From: Piezodorus guildinii
Taxonomy: Eukaryota; Arthropoda; Insecta; Hemiptera; Pentatomidae
Length of the DNA stretch: 64,000 nucleotides
Reading direction: 5' to 3'
Assembly (NCBI GenBank): GCA_023052935.1
Contig: CM041292.1
Location: 35,346,639 to 35,410,638, forward strand
In this document: one piece after another, positions 54,020 to 64,000 of the stretch
Numbering within the stretch: position 1 is the first letter of the stretch
Layout: the number at the start of each line of letters is the position of its first letter
Made by a program: the position numbers and the translations under genes
The notes under the pieces: model-generated
The model's database searches: none
Seen by the model: only the letters and a program-made list of their open reading frames with translations
Told to the model about the DNA's origin: nothing

Positions 54020-57000
54020 TCTTCTTCTCTTCTTTATCTTCCTCCTATGTGCCTTTACTAGCGTGGAGGGGCCTCGATCCAACGTTGCCAAGCTTCACGA
54101 TTTCTGCAGAGTTGTTTAAGTTCCTGCAATCTTTTCCCTCCGATCTTCTGGATATATCCATCATACAAAATCCTAGGCCTTCCGCGCGGCCTTTTTCCAG
54201 TGGGTCGAGCTTCCAACACTTTTCTGGGTTCGCGGTCCTCATTCATTCGACAAACATGGCCGAACCATTTTAGCTGTCGCTTCTCAAGGATGGTTTTCAG
54301 CGCAGGAATTTTCAGCTCCGCTCTAATTCCTTCATTTCTTACGCGGTCTCTTCTCGTTTTTCCTGCAACCCTACGTAAATACCTCATTTCAGCTGCAGTA
54401 ATTCGGCTTATTTGTTTGTCCAGCATTACCCAGCTCTCGCTCCCGTAGGTAAGAGTGGGGAGGTATACAGATTTGTAAATGTGGAGCTTCGTCTCTAGCC
54501 CCACATCTCGATGGCCAACAATACTATTGCATATACTGTAATAGATTTGATTTGCTTTAGCAATCCTGTTTGCAATTTCGTAATCTATTTTTCCCTGCCT
54601 ATTTATATTGCAGCCTAAGTAGAGAAAGTTTTCAACTACTTCGAGAGCCTCGCCGTTACAAATCACCTCCACAGTCTCTTCCTCATCTCGGGACAGGACC
54701 AGTATCTTGCTCTTGGAGACATTTATGGTCATTCCCTTTCGCTGAAGTTCTTCCTGCCATTCTATTAGAGCTTGCTGTAATTTGTCTTTCGTATCGCAAA
54801 TAAGGACGATATCATCAGCGTATAACAGTGACTGGCTCAGTATCGTTCTCATGTTCCACTTACCAAGCACTGTTCGGGCAGTTCGCCTTTTACAAATTTT
54901 ATGGATCTCATCCATAAACACCGTAAACAGAAGTGGGCTCAGACTGTCTCCCTGCTTTACTCCTCTATCAATGGGAAAAGGTGCAGATTCTGTTCCATTA
55001 ATTCGTACCACTCCTTTAGAATCAGTGTATACAGATTCTATGGCGGAAATAAGATCTATTGGTACATTTTTCGCTACAAGGGCGTTCCATATTTCTTGAC
55101 GTGGGACCGAGTCGAAAGCAGCCTTAAGGTCCAGGAATGCGAAATATGTGCTTCTATCTCTGTCCCATGATTTTTCTAATATATTTCTTATGACAAATAT
55201 ATTATCCTGGGTCTGCCTGCCAGGGCGAAAACCTGCTTGCTCCTCTTCCAATTGTTCCTCCACAATTCGTCGTAGCCTTTTCTCCAGAATGTGCGTGTAC
55301 ATTTTGTATGCCACGGACAGGAGGCTAATTGGTCTATAATTAGCACATTCCGTTTGACTCCCTTTTTTGTGAATAGGAATAATCACACTGTACTCCCAAT
55401 CTTTCGGGATTCTTTTGGTATCCCATACCGTCTGAAATAGCCCTTGCAATGCTTTAATGAGCTCTTGTCCTCCATATTTCAGGAACTCGGGGGCGATGTT
55501 GTCTCTGCCTGCAGCCTTCCTTGTCTTTAACTGTTCAAGAGCCAGCTCTACTTCTTCTTCGTTAATGGGTTCATTACTGACTTCGTAGATCGTCTGTCCC
55601 CTTTGTTCTCTAACTGCTTCTTTGTTAGCGAAGAGGTCTAGGTAGTGTCTACGCCATCTCTCTAATATTTTAGATGTTTCTGTCAGCAATTCACCGTTAT
55701 TATCTTTAACATTTCTAACTGGCTTTGCTCTTTTGCCCTTCAAGAATTTCACAGTACGCCAAAACTTTTTGATATTTTCTCTATGATTTTCATCTAGGCT
55801 CTTCCCGAATTCTTCCCATGATATTCTTTTTTGTGCTTTTACTACTGCTTTGGCCTCATTCCTCGCTCTTCTATACTCAGCCCAGTTATCGGGTGTCTTA
55901 TGGCGTTGATATGATTTCCATGCTTGCTTCTTTCGGTTTATAACCGTCTTAACATCATCATTCCACCATTTGCTGCGTTTGCCTCTATAGGTGAATTTTT
56001 GTATGCCACAGACCTCTTTGGCGGTTCTCAAGATGGAAATTTTGAGGGCACTCCATTGTTTCTCTGCGTCTCCGTCTAAATCCAGGACTCTGAGACTTTC
56101 TTCCAATTTGGAAGAATATATTTTTCTCTTATCAGGATCATCTAAAGCACGAACTTTTATTGTTTCATAAACTTTAGCTTGAGACTTGCGAGTTCTTGAG
56201 ATCTTAGTATCCGCGACTAACAGCAGATGATCTGTGCCTATTTCTGCCCCTCTTATTACTTTCACATCTCTGAAATATTGTCGGATTCCTCGTTCATAGA
56301 TAAAATAGTCGATGACACTATTCCCTACTGCGCTCGAGAAAGTAATTTTGTGTACTCTTTTATGTGGGTAGAAGGAATTTCCTAGTAAGAGATCATTGTC
56401 GACGCAGAAATCAATCAATCTTTGGCCATTTTCATTTTTAACTATTTCACCTCCATGAGGTCCCATCGCACCGAATGAGGTTCTGTTGTCTCGTCCAATT
56501 CTCGCATTAAAATCTCCACAGAGAATTACCATCCTTCCTTTGTCCCTGCTTCTATCAATCGCTCGTTGCAGGTCTAAGTAGAACAATTCTTTATCCAATA
56601 TCCCAGCATCTTCAGTGGGAGCGTATACTTGGATGATTGTTAACTTTCCAATGGTTACTTGAAGGTCTGCAAGTATAATCCTGGATGAGACTGGCTCCCA
56701 TTCTTCAACTCTGTTATATGCTGCAGAAGACATGACTATCCCCACTCCCTCTTTAGCCCGAACGTCCTTTGGTACACCTGCATATATCAGGAAATATCCG
56801 TCCTCCAGCTCTACTTCTCCACTTCCTTTCCTCTTCACCTCAGCCATTCCCAATATGTCGATCTTATATTTCTTCATTTCCCCCACTAGCTCGACCTCTT
56901 TTCCTGTCAGTGATTTTATATTCCAGGTTCCAAATCTTAGATCCTTATCCATGCCACGTCGTTTCCGTTGAGACAGTCCATTTGTTCCGAGGCCATGTAT

Positions 57001-57266
57001 GTTGCTTTGAATCAGTTTTACTCCTTTACGGGTGATTGGCCCAGTAAAGAAGGATCCATTACCTCAGGCCAACTGGGGTCATTTTATACCCGATGACCGA
57101 TGGGTCTTCCCAGGGAAGGATGCCCTGAGGTGTATACTGTATATGTCCTTATGTTAGTGTTAATGTAAGGTGTACTGTTCTGGGAGTATTAGTGCAGTAT
57201 ACTGAACTTGGGAAACCGGGGGAGCGTTAATCCCCTATAGCTGTACACTTCAGCTACCCCTGCGGC
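54020..57266 (-). mobile_element. Full-length antisense LINE with perfect 13-bp target-site duplication
   Basis: TGTAGATAATACT stands at 54007-54019 and 57267-57279. The insert of 3.25 kb has a 5' leader of about 310 bp (57266-56953 on the minus strand), one long ORF and a short 3' end with an AAGAAGAAG tail. Unbroken ORF, full length and a perfect duplication all indicate a recent insertion. It is antisense to the host gene, in intron F-G. Confidence 0.92.
54058..56952 (-). CDS. LINE endonuclease-reverse transcriptase, intact 964-codon ORF
   Basis: Starts at ATG 56952. The N-terminal apurinic-type endonuclease has FGTWNIKSLTGKEVELV, LGMAEVKRKGSG, LCGDFNARIGRD and GTDHLLLVAD. The RT domain has RKAAGRDNIAPEFLKYGG, CANYRPISLLSVAYKM, FLDLKAAFDSVPR (about residue 605), VKQGDSLSPLLF and LLYADDIVLI (about residue 712). 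The C-terminus has LKWFGHVCRMNEDREPRKVL and a basic GKRPRGRPR tail. It is a different family from the LINE at 40894-43911. Group (RTE-like or a related single-ORF clade) is not settled. Confidence 0.92.
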   Translation of the reverse strand: MDKDLRFGTWNIKSLTGKEVELVGEMKKYKIDILGMAEVKRKGSGEVELEDGYFLIYAGVPKDVRAKEGVGIVMSSAAYNRVEEWEPVSSRIILADLQVTIGKLTIIQVYAPTEDAGILDKELFYLDLQRAIDRSRDKGRMVILCGDFNARIGRDNRTSFGAMGPHGGEIVKNENGQRLIDFCVDNDLLLGNSFYPHKRVHKITFSSAVGNSVIDYFIYERGIRQYFRDVKVIRGAEIGTDHLLLVADTKISRTRKSQAKVYETIKVRALDDPDKRKIYSSKLEESLRVLDLDGDAEKQWSALKISILRTAKEVCGIQKFTYRGKRSKWWNDDVKTVINRKKQAWKSYQRHKTPDNWAEYRRARNEAKAVVKAQKRISWEEFGKSLDENHRENIKKFWRTVKFLKGKRAKPVRNVKDNNGELLTETSKILERWRRHYLDLFANKEAVREQRGQTIYEVSNEPINEEEVELALEQLKTRKAAGRDNIAPEFLKYGGQELIKALQGLFQTVWDTKRIPKDWEYSVIIPIHKKGSQTECANYRPISLLSVAYKMYTHILEKRLRRIVEEQLEEEQAGFRPGRQTQDNIFVIRNILEKSWDRDRSTYFAFLDLKAAFDSVPRQEIWNALVAKNVPIDLISAIESVYTDSKGVVRINGTESAPFPIDRGVKQGDSLSPLLFTVFMDEIHKICKRRTARTVLGKWNMRTILSQSLLYADDIVLICDTKDKLQQALIEWQEELQRKGMTINVSKSKILVLSRDEEETVEVICNGEALEVVENFLYLGCNINRQGKIDYEIANRIAKANQIYYSICNSIVGHRDVGLETKLHIYKSVYLPTLTYGSESWVMLDKQISRITAAEMRYLRRVAGKTRRDRVRNEGIRAELKIPALKTILEKRQLKWFGHVCRMNEDREPRKVLEARPTGKRPRGRPRILYDGYIQKIGGKRLQELKQLCRNREAWQRWIEAPPR

Positions 57267-57629
57267 TGTAGATAATACTCACGCGGTTATTTATCGATTA
57301 TTGAGCTATAGAGCGCATCGCTACAAATATATAACTTAAAAATATTGATTTTTTTTTTTTTTTTTTTTTTTCATAAACGTCTTCAGGTAAACCCATTGCT
57401 AACTCCTACATTTTAGTCACAATTTTGTTTTGTTATGTTTATAACAATTTTTATCAGGTACATATGTTAGTAATATCAGAATTCCTTGCTTTAGCAAACG
57501 ATATTGTTGAATAAACTTCTATTTCTGGTTACTTACTATTCTTTACGTGCTTTAATTTTATTTTTTATTTATTTTTTTTTTTTTTTGTCTGAATGTGATT
57601 TTACTTTAAAAACTCCACTCCCACTGTAA

Positions 57630-57865
57630 TCCATTAGTTTCAATCCTTGCTTTCTCTTCAATTCCTGATAATCCACCGAGGCATCTGAAAAGAAGTTGTC
57701 CTCGAGACCTTCTTGTTTAGACTATCTACTAAAGAGTGCTGCCAATAGGCAGTTCTCTTCATGTTTTGTTTCTTTTCATGTCTTTTATCACCCATCAGCA
57801 TATTTACTTGTTGTATAATAATATACAGTTGTAAATTTCAATAAAAATAAATTAAAAAAAAAAAA
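57630..57865 (+). pseudogene. Jockey-A LINE, short 3' fragment
   Basis: It matches the last 30 or so codons and the 3' UTR of the copy ending at 53445: TCAATTCCTGATAATCCACC, the CCTCGAGACCTTCTTGT block, CATATTTACTTG and AATATACAGTTGTAAAT. It ends in a poly(A) run at about 57854-57867. A strongly 5'-truncated insertion. Confidence 0.82.
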
Positions 57866-58112
57866 AAACTTATGATCACAAACTTACTCATGATCTGAAT
57901 AAATCCCTCTAAAATTTAAGAACTTTTGATATATAAGAAAATATTTTATGAGTATAGTGAGCTCAAATTGTTTCAAAACATTCACTAGTGTTTGAAATTT
58001 AATTTGAGCTATTAAAAGCTTTCTAAAAAGCGTTCCCTCCTACCAGGCAGATTTAAACTATTTAATATAACATTTTTCCTTGTGTTTAATATGTTAATGT
58101 GTATTTTTATAG

Positions 58113-58254
58113 TGGAATATTTAGTCATTAAACCAACTGTAAATTACACCTGTGACCTGAGCTATTCTCTTCACAAACAATGGAAAGAAACCTGGCGTGG
58201 TTTGGATGTTGGTCACCGTGGAGCTGGGGGCTCTTTCAGAGGAGACATCAAGCA
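58113..58254 (+). CDS. GPCPD1: GPCPD1-like gene, exon G (start of GDPD catalytic domain)
   Basis: The acceptor TTTTTATAG ends at 58112 and the donor GTAAGT starts at 58255. Phase 1 in, phase 2 out. The product YLVIKPTVNYTCDLS then WKETWRGLDVGHRGAGGSF contains the HRGAG motif that carries the first catalytic histidine of glycerophosphodiester phosphodiesterases. Confidence 0.93.
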
Positions 58255-58652
58255 GTAAGTTTAAGTATCAATTAAATTTTTATTGTAAATAATAAAAGTA
58301 ATTATTGGAGACTAATGTGCTTAAAAGCTATGCTGAACAATGAGTTTCAGTCCTGAAAGAACACTCACGACAGATGCAGGAGAGATGGAAAGTTGTGATT
58401 ATTTATAATAAAGGTGTGTAATAATATTAATAGTTGACCATGGAATTAATAAGAAGGACAAAATGAAACCTTATTAACCAAACTATTTCTAAAAGCCCTA
58501 AATATGTGTAGTAAATTTTTTTTTATTGGCAAAGTTTGGAGAAGATTGTTACTCATATTTTAGTGGATTATGATTAGTTGTTATTCCAAACAATCCTATT
58601 AATTGTAATATTAACTTTTAAAGCGTTGAATCAATTTTGTATGTTTATTTAG

Positions 58653-58878
58653 ATGTGCTGAAGTGAGAGAAAACACGATCGCTTCATTAAAGAGCGCTGC
58701 ATCACATGGAGCCGACTTTGTTGAATTTGACGTTCAACTTTCTAGAGATCTTATTCCTGTCTTATATCACGACTTCTACGTAGCGATCGCTTTGAGGAGG
58801 AAGACTCAAGTTACAGCAGAGGAAATGATACAGCTCCCCGTGAAAGACCTCTCCTTGGAACAGCTCCAAAGGCTGAAG
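58653..58878 (+). CDS. GPCPD1: GPCPD1-like gene, exon H (GDPD catalytic residues)
   Basis: The acceptor TTTATTTAG ends at 58652 and the exon starts with the base completing the split Gln codon. VRENTIASLKSAASHGADFV carries the ENT motif. FVEFDVQLS provides the metal-binding Glu and Asp, and LYHDFYV the second catalytic histidine in the HD motif. All key N-terminal GDPD residues are therefore kept. The donor GTCAGT at 58879 keeps phase 0, which agrees with exon I. A competing GTAAGG at 58883 would break the frame. Confidence 0.93.
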
Positions 58879-58954
58879 GTCAGTAAGGGCTCTTTCTTAC
58901 ACTTTGATTCTCCCTGCATCTAATGATGGAGTTTTTGTTGACCGTTAAAAAATT

Positions 58955-59537
58955 AGATGAGGAAGATGGTTGGGGTGCGGTCATTAAATAGAAACACACA
59001 TTTGAGTGCTATTTTAATTATGTGCCGACGTTTCGGTCTACATTGTGGGCCTTCATCAGGGCTAAAAGAAACAAGATAACAACCAATGCAATTATAGACT
59101 TAATAATGCGTTAGGTATATAATAATAATATGGTGACAGTAATATAATATGGGAACATAAATAAAATTAAATGTAAAATGATAATAAGATGACAGTTATA
59201 AAGTATGGAAATAAACAAAATTAAGATGATAGTTATAAACTATGGATGACAGTTATAAAAATCATTAATTAGATGATAGTTGTACAGTATATATAAAGAG
59301 ACTAAGCAAATGAAAAAATGACAAAGGAGCAATATTTGAACAATTAAAATTTAAAAATTATTTAAATATGAACAATTTTGAAGTGATATTTGACGGTAAA
59401 ACATAGTTAAGAGCATAGGTGATATATAAAAAGAACATAATTAAAATACATAAATACAACAACATAATTAAAATAGCACTTGTTTTAAATGTGTGTTTCT
59501 ATTTAATGACCGCACCCCCAACCATCTTCCTCATCTC
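58955..59537 (-). mobile_element. Inverted-repeat element with Penelope-like terminus
   Basis: Left arm 58955-59022 (AGATGAGGAAGATGGTTGGG, then GTGCGGTCATTAAATAGAAA) is inverted at 59463-59537. Just inside the left arm, on the minus strand, stands GCCCTGATGAAGGCCC..GACCGAAACGTCGGCAC, the tail motif of the Penelope-like fragment at 30087-31000. The interior holds short repeats of GATGACAGTTATAAA. No coding sequence remains. The arms match those of the smaller element at 19191-19392. Confidence 0.65.
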
Positions 59538-59607
59538 CCTACATCTAATACTATACCATCAAAACCTACTTTCTGGGGATATTTATATTGATAATCTGAA
59601 TATAATG

Positions 59608-59608
<1 letters not shown>

Positions 59609-59662
<54 letters not shown>
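59609..59662. repeat. (AT)n microsatellite
   Basis: About 26 AT dinucleotides, followed by T-rich sequence. Confidence 0.95.
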
Positions 59663-59666
<4 letters not shown>

Positions 59667-60505
59667 TATATTTTTTTTTTTCTTCTCAATACCAATTTTT
59701 TTTTTTTTTTTATCATAATTCTAGATAAGGCGCATCTTGTTAGTGTTAGTTTTTTGTCCAATATTCGCAGGATGGCATTAGCTGAGCCAATAGTGGGTCA
59801 CTTCTATATTTAAAACAAAAATTAAGGGCCTTAGAAAGACTTTACTCTTATCAGTGGTCATGTCATCGATTTATCTAGAAACTAACTGTTTAAACTAATC
59901 TTTTGTTTTCTCTCTACACCTTTATCTCATTGGAATTTTTGAATAAGGCATTTATTAAAAATTAATTTAAAACCTATACATCTACAACATATTAAGGGTC
60001 TTGAGTACATTATATTTAGGGATTTGTAATATTTCCGTGCGAGGAGATGATTTGGGTAAGATATCATGCTCAAGATGCCAGACCTTTACCTTGATTTCAG
60101 GTACCCACTTTAGAGGATGACTGAGCCCGAGTTGATGTTGAACTAAACATTTGACCTAGAGAATAGTAGTACTGAGAATAATAAAAAATTTAGTTTAAAT
60201 AGATGAATCACTATCCCTAACTTCATAGAATTTTCATTCAATAAAACATTTTGGAATGTATTCAGGTTTCCATCAGTCGAAGTGGAACCTTGCACTAAAC
60301 CCTTTTCTATGATTTTTAATTCTCATATGAAATATATTTACCAGAATTGAAGCTTTTCTTGCTTCCTTCCTCTCTGAAAGGTCTGTAGACTGGAAGAAAA
60401 AAAAAATTAATTTGTGGGACTGTTAGTTTAACTCATCTATGTTTGTGAAGATTTTTATCTCTTCTGTTTTTAGTAGCTATTAAAAAGGTTAAATATAATA
60501 TACAG

Positions 60506-60577
60506 GACTTGAGTGAGCCGCCTACTGCTAGCAAAGTCCTTCACTTTCGTGGTAATGATGAGCTTCCCGATGACACG
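60506..60577 (+). CDS. GPCPD1: GPCPD1-like gene, exon I (last exon in the window)
   Basis: The acceptor AATATACAG ends at 60505 and the donor GTAAGG starts at 60578. 24 codons, phase 0 on both sides. The product DLSEPPTASKVLHFRGNDEL then PDDT is a variable loop equivalent to the poorly conserved segment after LQLLKL in vertebrate GPCPD1. It is less certain than the other exons because it is short and unconserved. The remaining catalytic exons lie beyond the window. Confidence 0.65.
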
Positions 60578-61499
60578 GTAAGGGGCATGTGTTTTAATAG
60601 TTTCCCCAGAATAACTTTAATGTAAGGAATCACTGCATTTCTACAAGCTTGTCTATCAAAGCATTTTAAACTCGTATTTGCATCAATCAGTGGCGTTTTA
60701 ATGTCAATTTATTGACATGAGCTTATTTGTCGAATTCTTTTTCTTCTTGCAAACCACTTTCATCATAATAATTCAATTATTTTCTGCAAAAGTATTTTGT
60801 ATGACCTTCTATAAACTGGTGAAGAAAAATAGTGTTTCGCTTCTCTGATTAAAAAATATATAAATTACTAAACATTTGACTGTTGCTCAATTTGTTTGGA
60901 ATTCATCATTTTGGCTTTAAATTATTAAGCTATCTATAAATAACATTGGATAGGTAAAGATGGAAATTATTTACATCTCTATGAAAAAAAAAAAAAAAGA
61001 AGTGATTCCTGTTAATCTTTTTTATTACTGTTGCAATTTTCAAGTAAGACTTTAAATCATTTTTTTGCTTTTTAGATAAATGTCACAGTATTATGCGTTC
61101 TCAAGATTTATGGAGTCCTTGAAAATTTTTATAAATTTTTATAAGAGTAAATACATTACTCTCAGAATAATAATAATTTAATTTTGAGTTTTAGAGGTTG
61201 TTCACCATTTTGTCAACACCACACCATTTTGTTTCCTATATCCAGTTATTCAAGTTTCCTTCACATAAACACTAAACTGTGACCATATAGATATACAGTT
61301 GAAACATCATGTGAACTTTTCTAGAAATGTCTTTATTTATGCATGATATGTTTGTTAATACAACAAGAATTATGGAAATATGCCTTGTCAACAAAGAAAA
61401 AAAAAGAAACTGCATTTTGAAAACTTTTCAACCAAGTTTTCATACGAGTTCTCTTAAAAAAATTAACTTTTCATTAAAACATCGCTTGTAAAGACATAA
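60578..61499 (+). other. Intron after exon I, no feature seen
   Basis: AT-rich sequence without coding, RNA or repeat signatures that I can support. Confidence 0.5.
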
Positions 61500-62440
61500 G
61501 TTCTTTATTGGATATTGGTGACAATTGCATGCTTGCAAGCAGAAAATACTGGAAATCCTATCCTATCTATTGGGGCTATGGTCCTTGCAGGACATCTGCC
61601 TACTCAGTAATCCTCCACATCCTGCAGCCAAGGGATTCCTCTGTGCCTTTTTCCTCCAGGGTGTCCTTCCATCATAATCTTTGGCAGCCTCCCACTTTTC
61701 ATTCTGTGTACGTGCCCCAACCATTTTATGCTGGCACTCTTAATCGTGGCAACTATATCAGGTGTTCGTTATAGATTTCTAATTTCTTCATTCGTCAGCT
61801 ATTTTCTTCTTTGGTTGGGCCAAGCATTTTTCTGAGAATTTTTTTTCCCCACATGTTTAGCAGCCTTTAATCGATGCATGTTACTGTCCAGGACTCACTT
61901 CCATACATAATCACTTACTACAGTAGAACAGTAGGATATACTCATATTTTGAGTGCTCTAGATATATTGCGGTTCTGAAACATTTTCATAAGAGAGCAGT
62001 AGCATCCGTTGCCAGCTGTTATCATAGCCTTAATTTTGTCTCTAATCTTATTATTCTCAGTGATAACAGAGTCCAAGTATTAAACTGTAGTGAACTTTCG
62101 AACCTATATCCCAGCCCCCTCGATAAGCCTGTTTCCTCCTTCTTCCCTGCTGGTCCTCATATTTTTAGTTTTTCTGTATTTATTATCAATCCTATTCTTC
62201 TAGAGGGCACTTCACACTCCTCGAAAGCTCCAAGTAAAGCACTGGCTGTTCTTCCGAAATATATTTTGATAATGTTGTGTGTTAAAAAGGTGATATTGAC
62301 AGAAAAAACACATTCTGTCTAGAATCATCCCATTTTTGCTCCCAATAGAGATACCTAGAAGTTCTGGAGCTATTCCATTATTGTGCCCAGGCCCATCATT
62401 CCAATACCTCTTCCTCCAAAACATCATCTAATAGCTTTAG
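61500..62440 (-). pseudogene. LINE fragment: end of RT and C-terminus
   Basis: Minus-strand broken frames read, in order, LIINTEKTKNM (about 62185), ITENNKIRDKIKAMITAGN (about 62050), MYGSESWT (about 61905), KKILRKMLGP (about 61840) and SGRLPKIMMEGHPGGKRHRG (about 61690). These are the palm end, thumb and C-terminal region of a LINE pol. Many stops show decay. Antisense to the host gene, in the intron after exon I. Confidence 0.75.
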
Positions 62441-62579
62441 GTGGTGATTCCCTCTCTTACCCCTTTACCAAAAGTAACTTTTTAACTCCTCCATTCTATC
62501 TTATGACACAATTTTTCGTCTATTTTGTAATGGATTGTGAGTTATCCAATCAAAATAGCACTTTTATAGATATTTGAAT

Positions 62580-63600
62580 CATCATCATACCCAGGTCTAC
62601 AACCCGGTTCGGATCTTTCCCAATTTCTTGATAATAAAGGGCTGATATTTGAATATATTACTGATATTTTAGTTTCATTTAAAATGTTAGGAAAATTTGA
62701 ATGATCAATTTCATGAGTTCAAACTTGGTCAATCTACTGCCGCATAGAAAGGAATTGGATTGAAATGTTGGCTCTTACAATTATAAATAATTATGACTGA
62801 ATGCCGATTAATTATTGCATAATAAACGATCAACCGTCTACCTTCAAAAGTTCATTATATCTTATTTTTTTGGATAGTGTACTTGTTATATAAAGATTTT
62901 ATCATATTTTCTGAGGGTATCTCCATAACAATACTAATCATTTATAACTAAATGTTCCTATTATCTTCTCTATATTTTGTCTGAAGTGATTTTCTTATTC
63001 ATATTTACAACTTTTATTTTTTTAATGTAATACATATTTATAAATTCCATGTTTGTTAGTTATTAAAAAATAAAATTATTATTGATCAAAGTTGTTGATG
63101 AAGGAAAGAATTGTAGTTAAAAATCACTGCATTGCACAATTTTCTTTTTTTATTTTGTTATTTGCCTGTACCCCGAAGGGTCATTGGCAACTGAGGCTTA
63201 TTAGATTCTGCTGTAATACATAATGTCTTTTAAATAGCTTGATAGTTTTCTATTTCTATTAGGGTTATTATTTCTATTGTAGTTCTATTAGGGTTCCTTC
63301 CAATTTAATTTTTCGCCTTGTTGATTCAAATTGTGTAACGTTACAACAATATTCGCTGGTTGGTGCATGAAGATTTCAAAGAAGGTAACTATGGGTAAAT
63401 TGACAGTGTCCAATACGAAGCTGGCATAAAATGATTTTTTTTTAGAAACCCTCGTGCTAGTGGTCCATTTTTTAGTATCTTTTTTTATATCCAACATTTT
63501 AGATTGGCTTGTTCTCCACATTGTTTCCAGGTTTTTGTTGAGATTTTTCTTGAATTGGCCGATCCAATCTTCTGCTGTGCAAATCTGACAGATGTAGTAT

Positions 63601-63634
<34 letters not shown>

Positions 63635-64000
63635 CACTTACAGCTCCTATTTGGATAAAGCTAACTGAAATTGAGCTTTTTTGGGGAGGTAGGCTGGGTG
63701 AGAGGGAGAGTAATAAAAAAATTTTGATGATAGGGTTAAATTTCAGCATATGAATATTTCTTCATGGGTTTATACACCAAATTGAGTGAAAATATATATT
63801 TTTTTTTTATAATGAATCTTTTTCGTCCTACATCCTCCATTTTGTTATGTAAGAGGAAGGAGCATTTTTATTTTTTGTCTATCTTCACTTATGAGTTTAT
63901 TGTAACCTGTTGCATCAACATTATAAACATACAAAAATTTTAAAAGTCTGCTGCACATCTTATCTTTTAAATTTGCTTAGAGCATGTCTTAAATAAATAA
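62580..64000. other. No supported gene to the window end
   Basis: AT-rich intron-like sequence. A GAAATGTTGGCTC phrase at 62763-62776 recalls the Penelope-like tail motif, but the CTGATGA half is absent. A poly(T) run lies at 63603-63632. Confidence 0.5.
63603..63632. repeat. Poly(T) run
   Basis: About 30 thymines. It may be the poly(A) tail of a minus-strand retroelement insertion, but no body was recognised. Confidence 0.8.

Larger units (their letters stand above)
49479..58112 (+). other. GPCPD1 intron F-G
   Basis: 8.6-kb intron largely made of inserted elements: a possible SINE, a Jockey-A LINE, a full-length antisense LINE and a Jockey-A 3' fragment. 50050-50870, 53450-54006, 57280-57630 and 57870-58112 show no identifiable feature. 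Confidence 0.8.
58879..60505 (+). other. GPCPD1 intron H-I
   Basis: 1.6-kb intron containing the Penelope-like inverted-repeat element at 58955-59537 and an (AT)n run. 59720-60505 shows nothing else. Confidence 0.75.

Noticed and set aside
54200..56971. Several plus-strand open frames of 60-105 codons
   Set aside because: They are antisense shadows of the intact minus-strand LINE ORF.
58879..58890. Alternative donor GTAAGG for exon H
   Set aside because: It would leave phase 1, while the next supported exon starts in phase 0; the GTCAGT donor keeps the frame.
62740..62840. A further Penelope-like hammerhead motif at GAAATGTTGGCTC
   Set aside because: Only the GAAATGTTGGC half is present; no CTGATGA core or stem II precedes it.

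Overview
The window is a piece of a eukaryotic, animal nuclear chromosome, most likely from an insect (an AT-rich, transposon-laden genome; a hemipteran is possible but not proven). The reasons are a spliced gene with GT-AG introns whose translated exons match the glycerophosphodiesterase GPCPD1 (GDE5) family, and a dense mix of arthropod-type mobile elements: Jockey- and RTE-like LINEs, a Ty3/gypsy LTR element, Penelope-like, PIF/Harbinger, Tc1, hAT and Helentron-like elements, and tRNA-derived SINEs. There is no bacterial or organellar sequence.

Bases 1-26500 contain no host gene that I can support. They are a repeat graveyard: LINE remnants, a 3.6-kb foldback palindrome (3567-7147) built of 112-bp and 21-bp tandem repeats, SINEs with clean target-site duplications (10396-10674 and 9255-9471), a 5'-truncated Jockey copy with a 16-bp duplication (11557-12498), a 0.7-kb palindromic MITE (13381-14089), a Helentron-like element (14587-16092) and a Tc1-like element (24314-26154) carrying a nested copy of an unclassified repeat, called family R here.

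Bases 26502-60577 hold nine plus-strand exons of a GPCPD1-like gene. The phases are consistent throughout and sum to exactly 488 codons. They encode the N-terminal CBM20 starch-binding-type domain, the linker region and the first part of the GDPD catalytic domain, including the HRG, ExD and HD motifs. The rest of the catalytic domain must lie beyond base 64000. The introns of 5-9 kb owe much of their size to insertions. Intron A-B holds a hAT MITE and a PIF/Harbinger element that contains a Penelope-like fragment. Intron B-C holds SINEs and a 1-kb palindrome. Intron D-E holds a gypsy element with an RTE-like LINE nested inside its pol gene. Intron F-G holds a Jockey LINE and a full-length antisense LINE.

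The main points for a second look are the 112-bp-periodic foldback structure and the unequal decay of its two arms, hammerhead-ribozyme-like cores at the ends of several Penelope-like fragments, the unclassified family R, and two uninterrupted EN-RT LINE ORFs flanked by perfect target-site duplications, which point to recent retrotransposition. Family names SINE-A, SINE-B, SINE-C, D1, D2, R, Jockey-A and Jockey-B are local labels made for this window.
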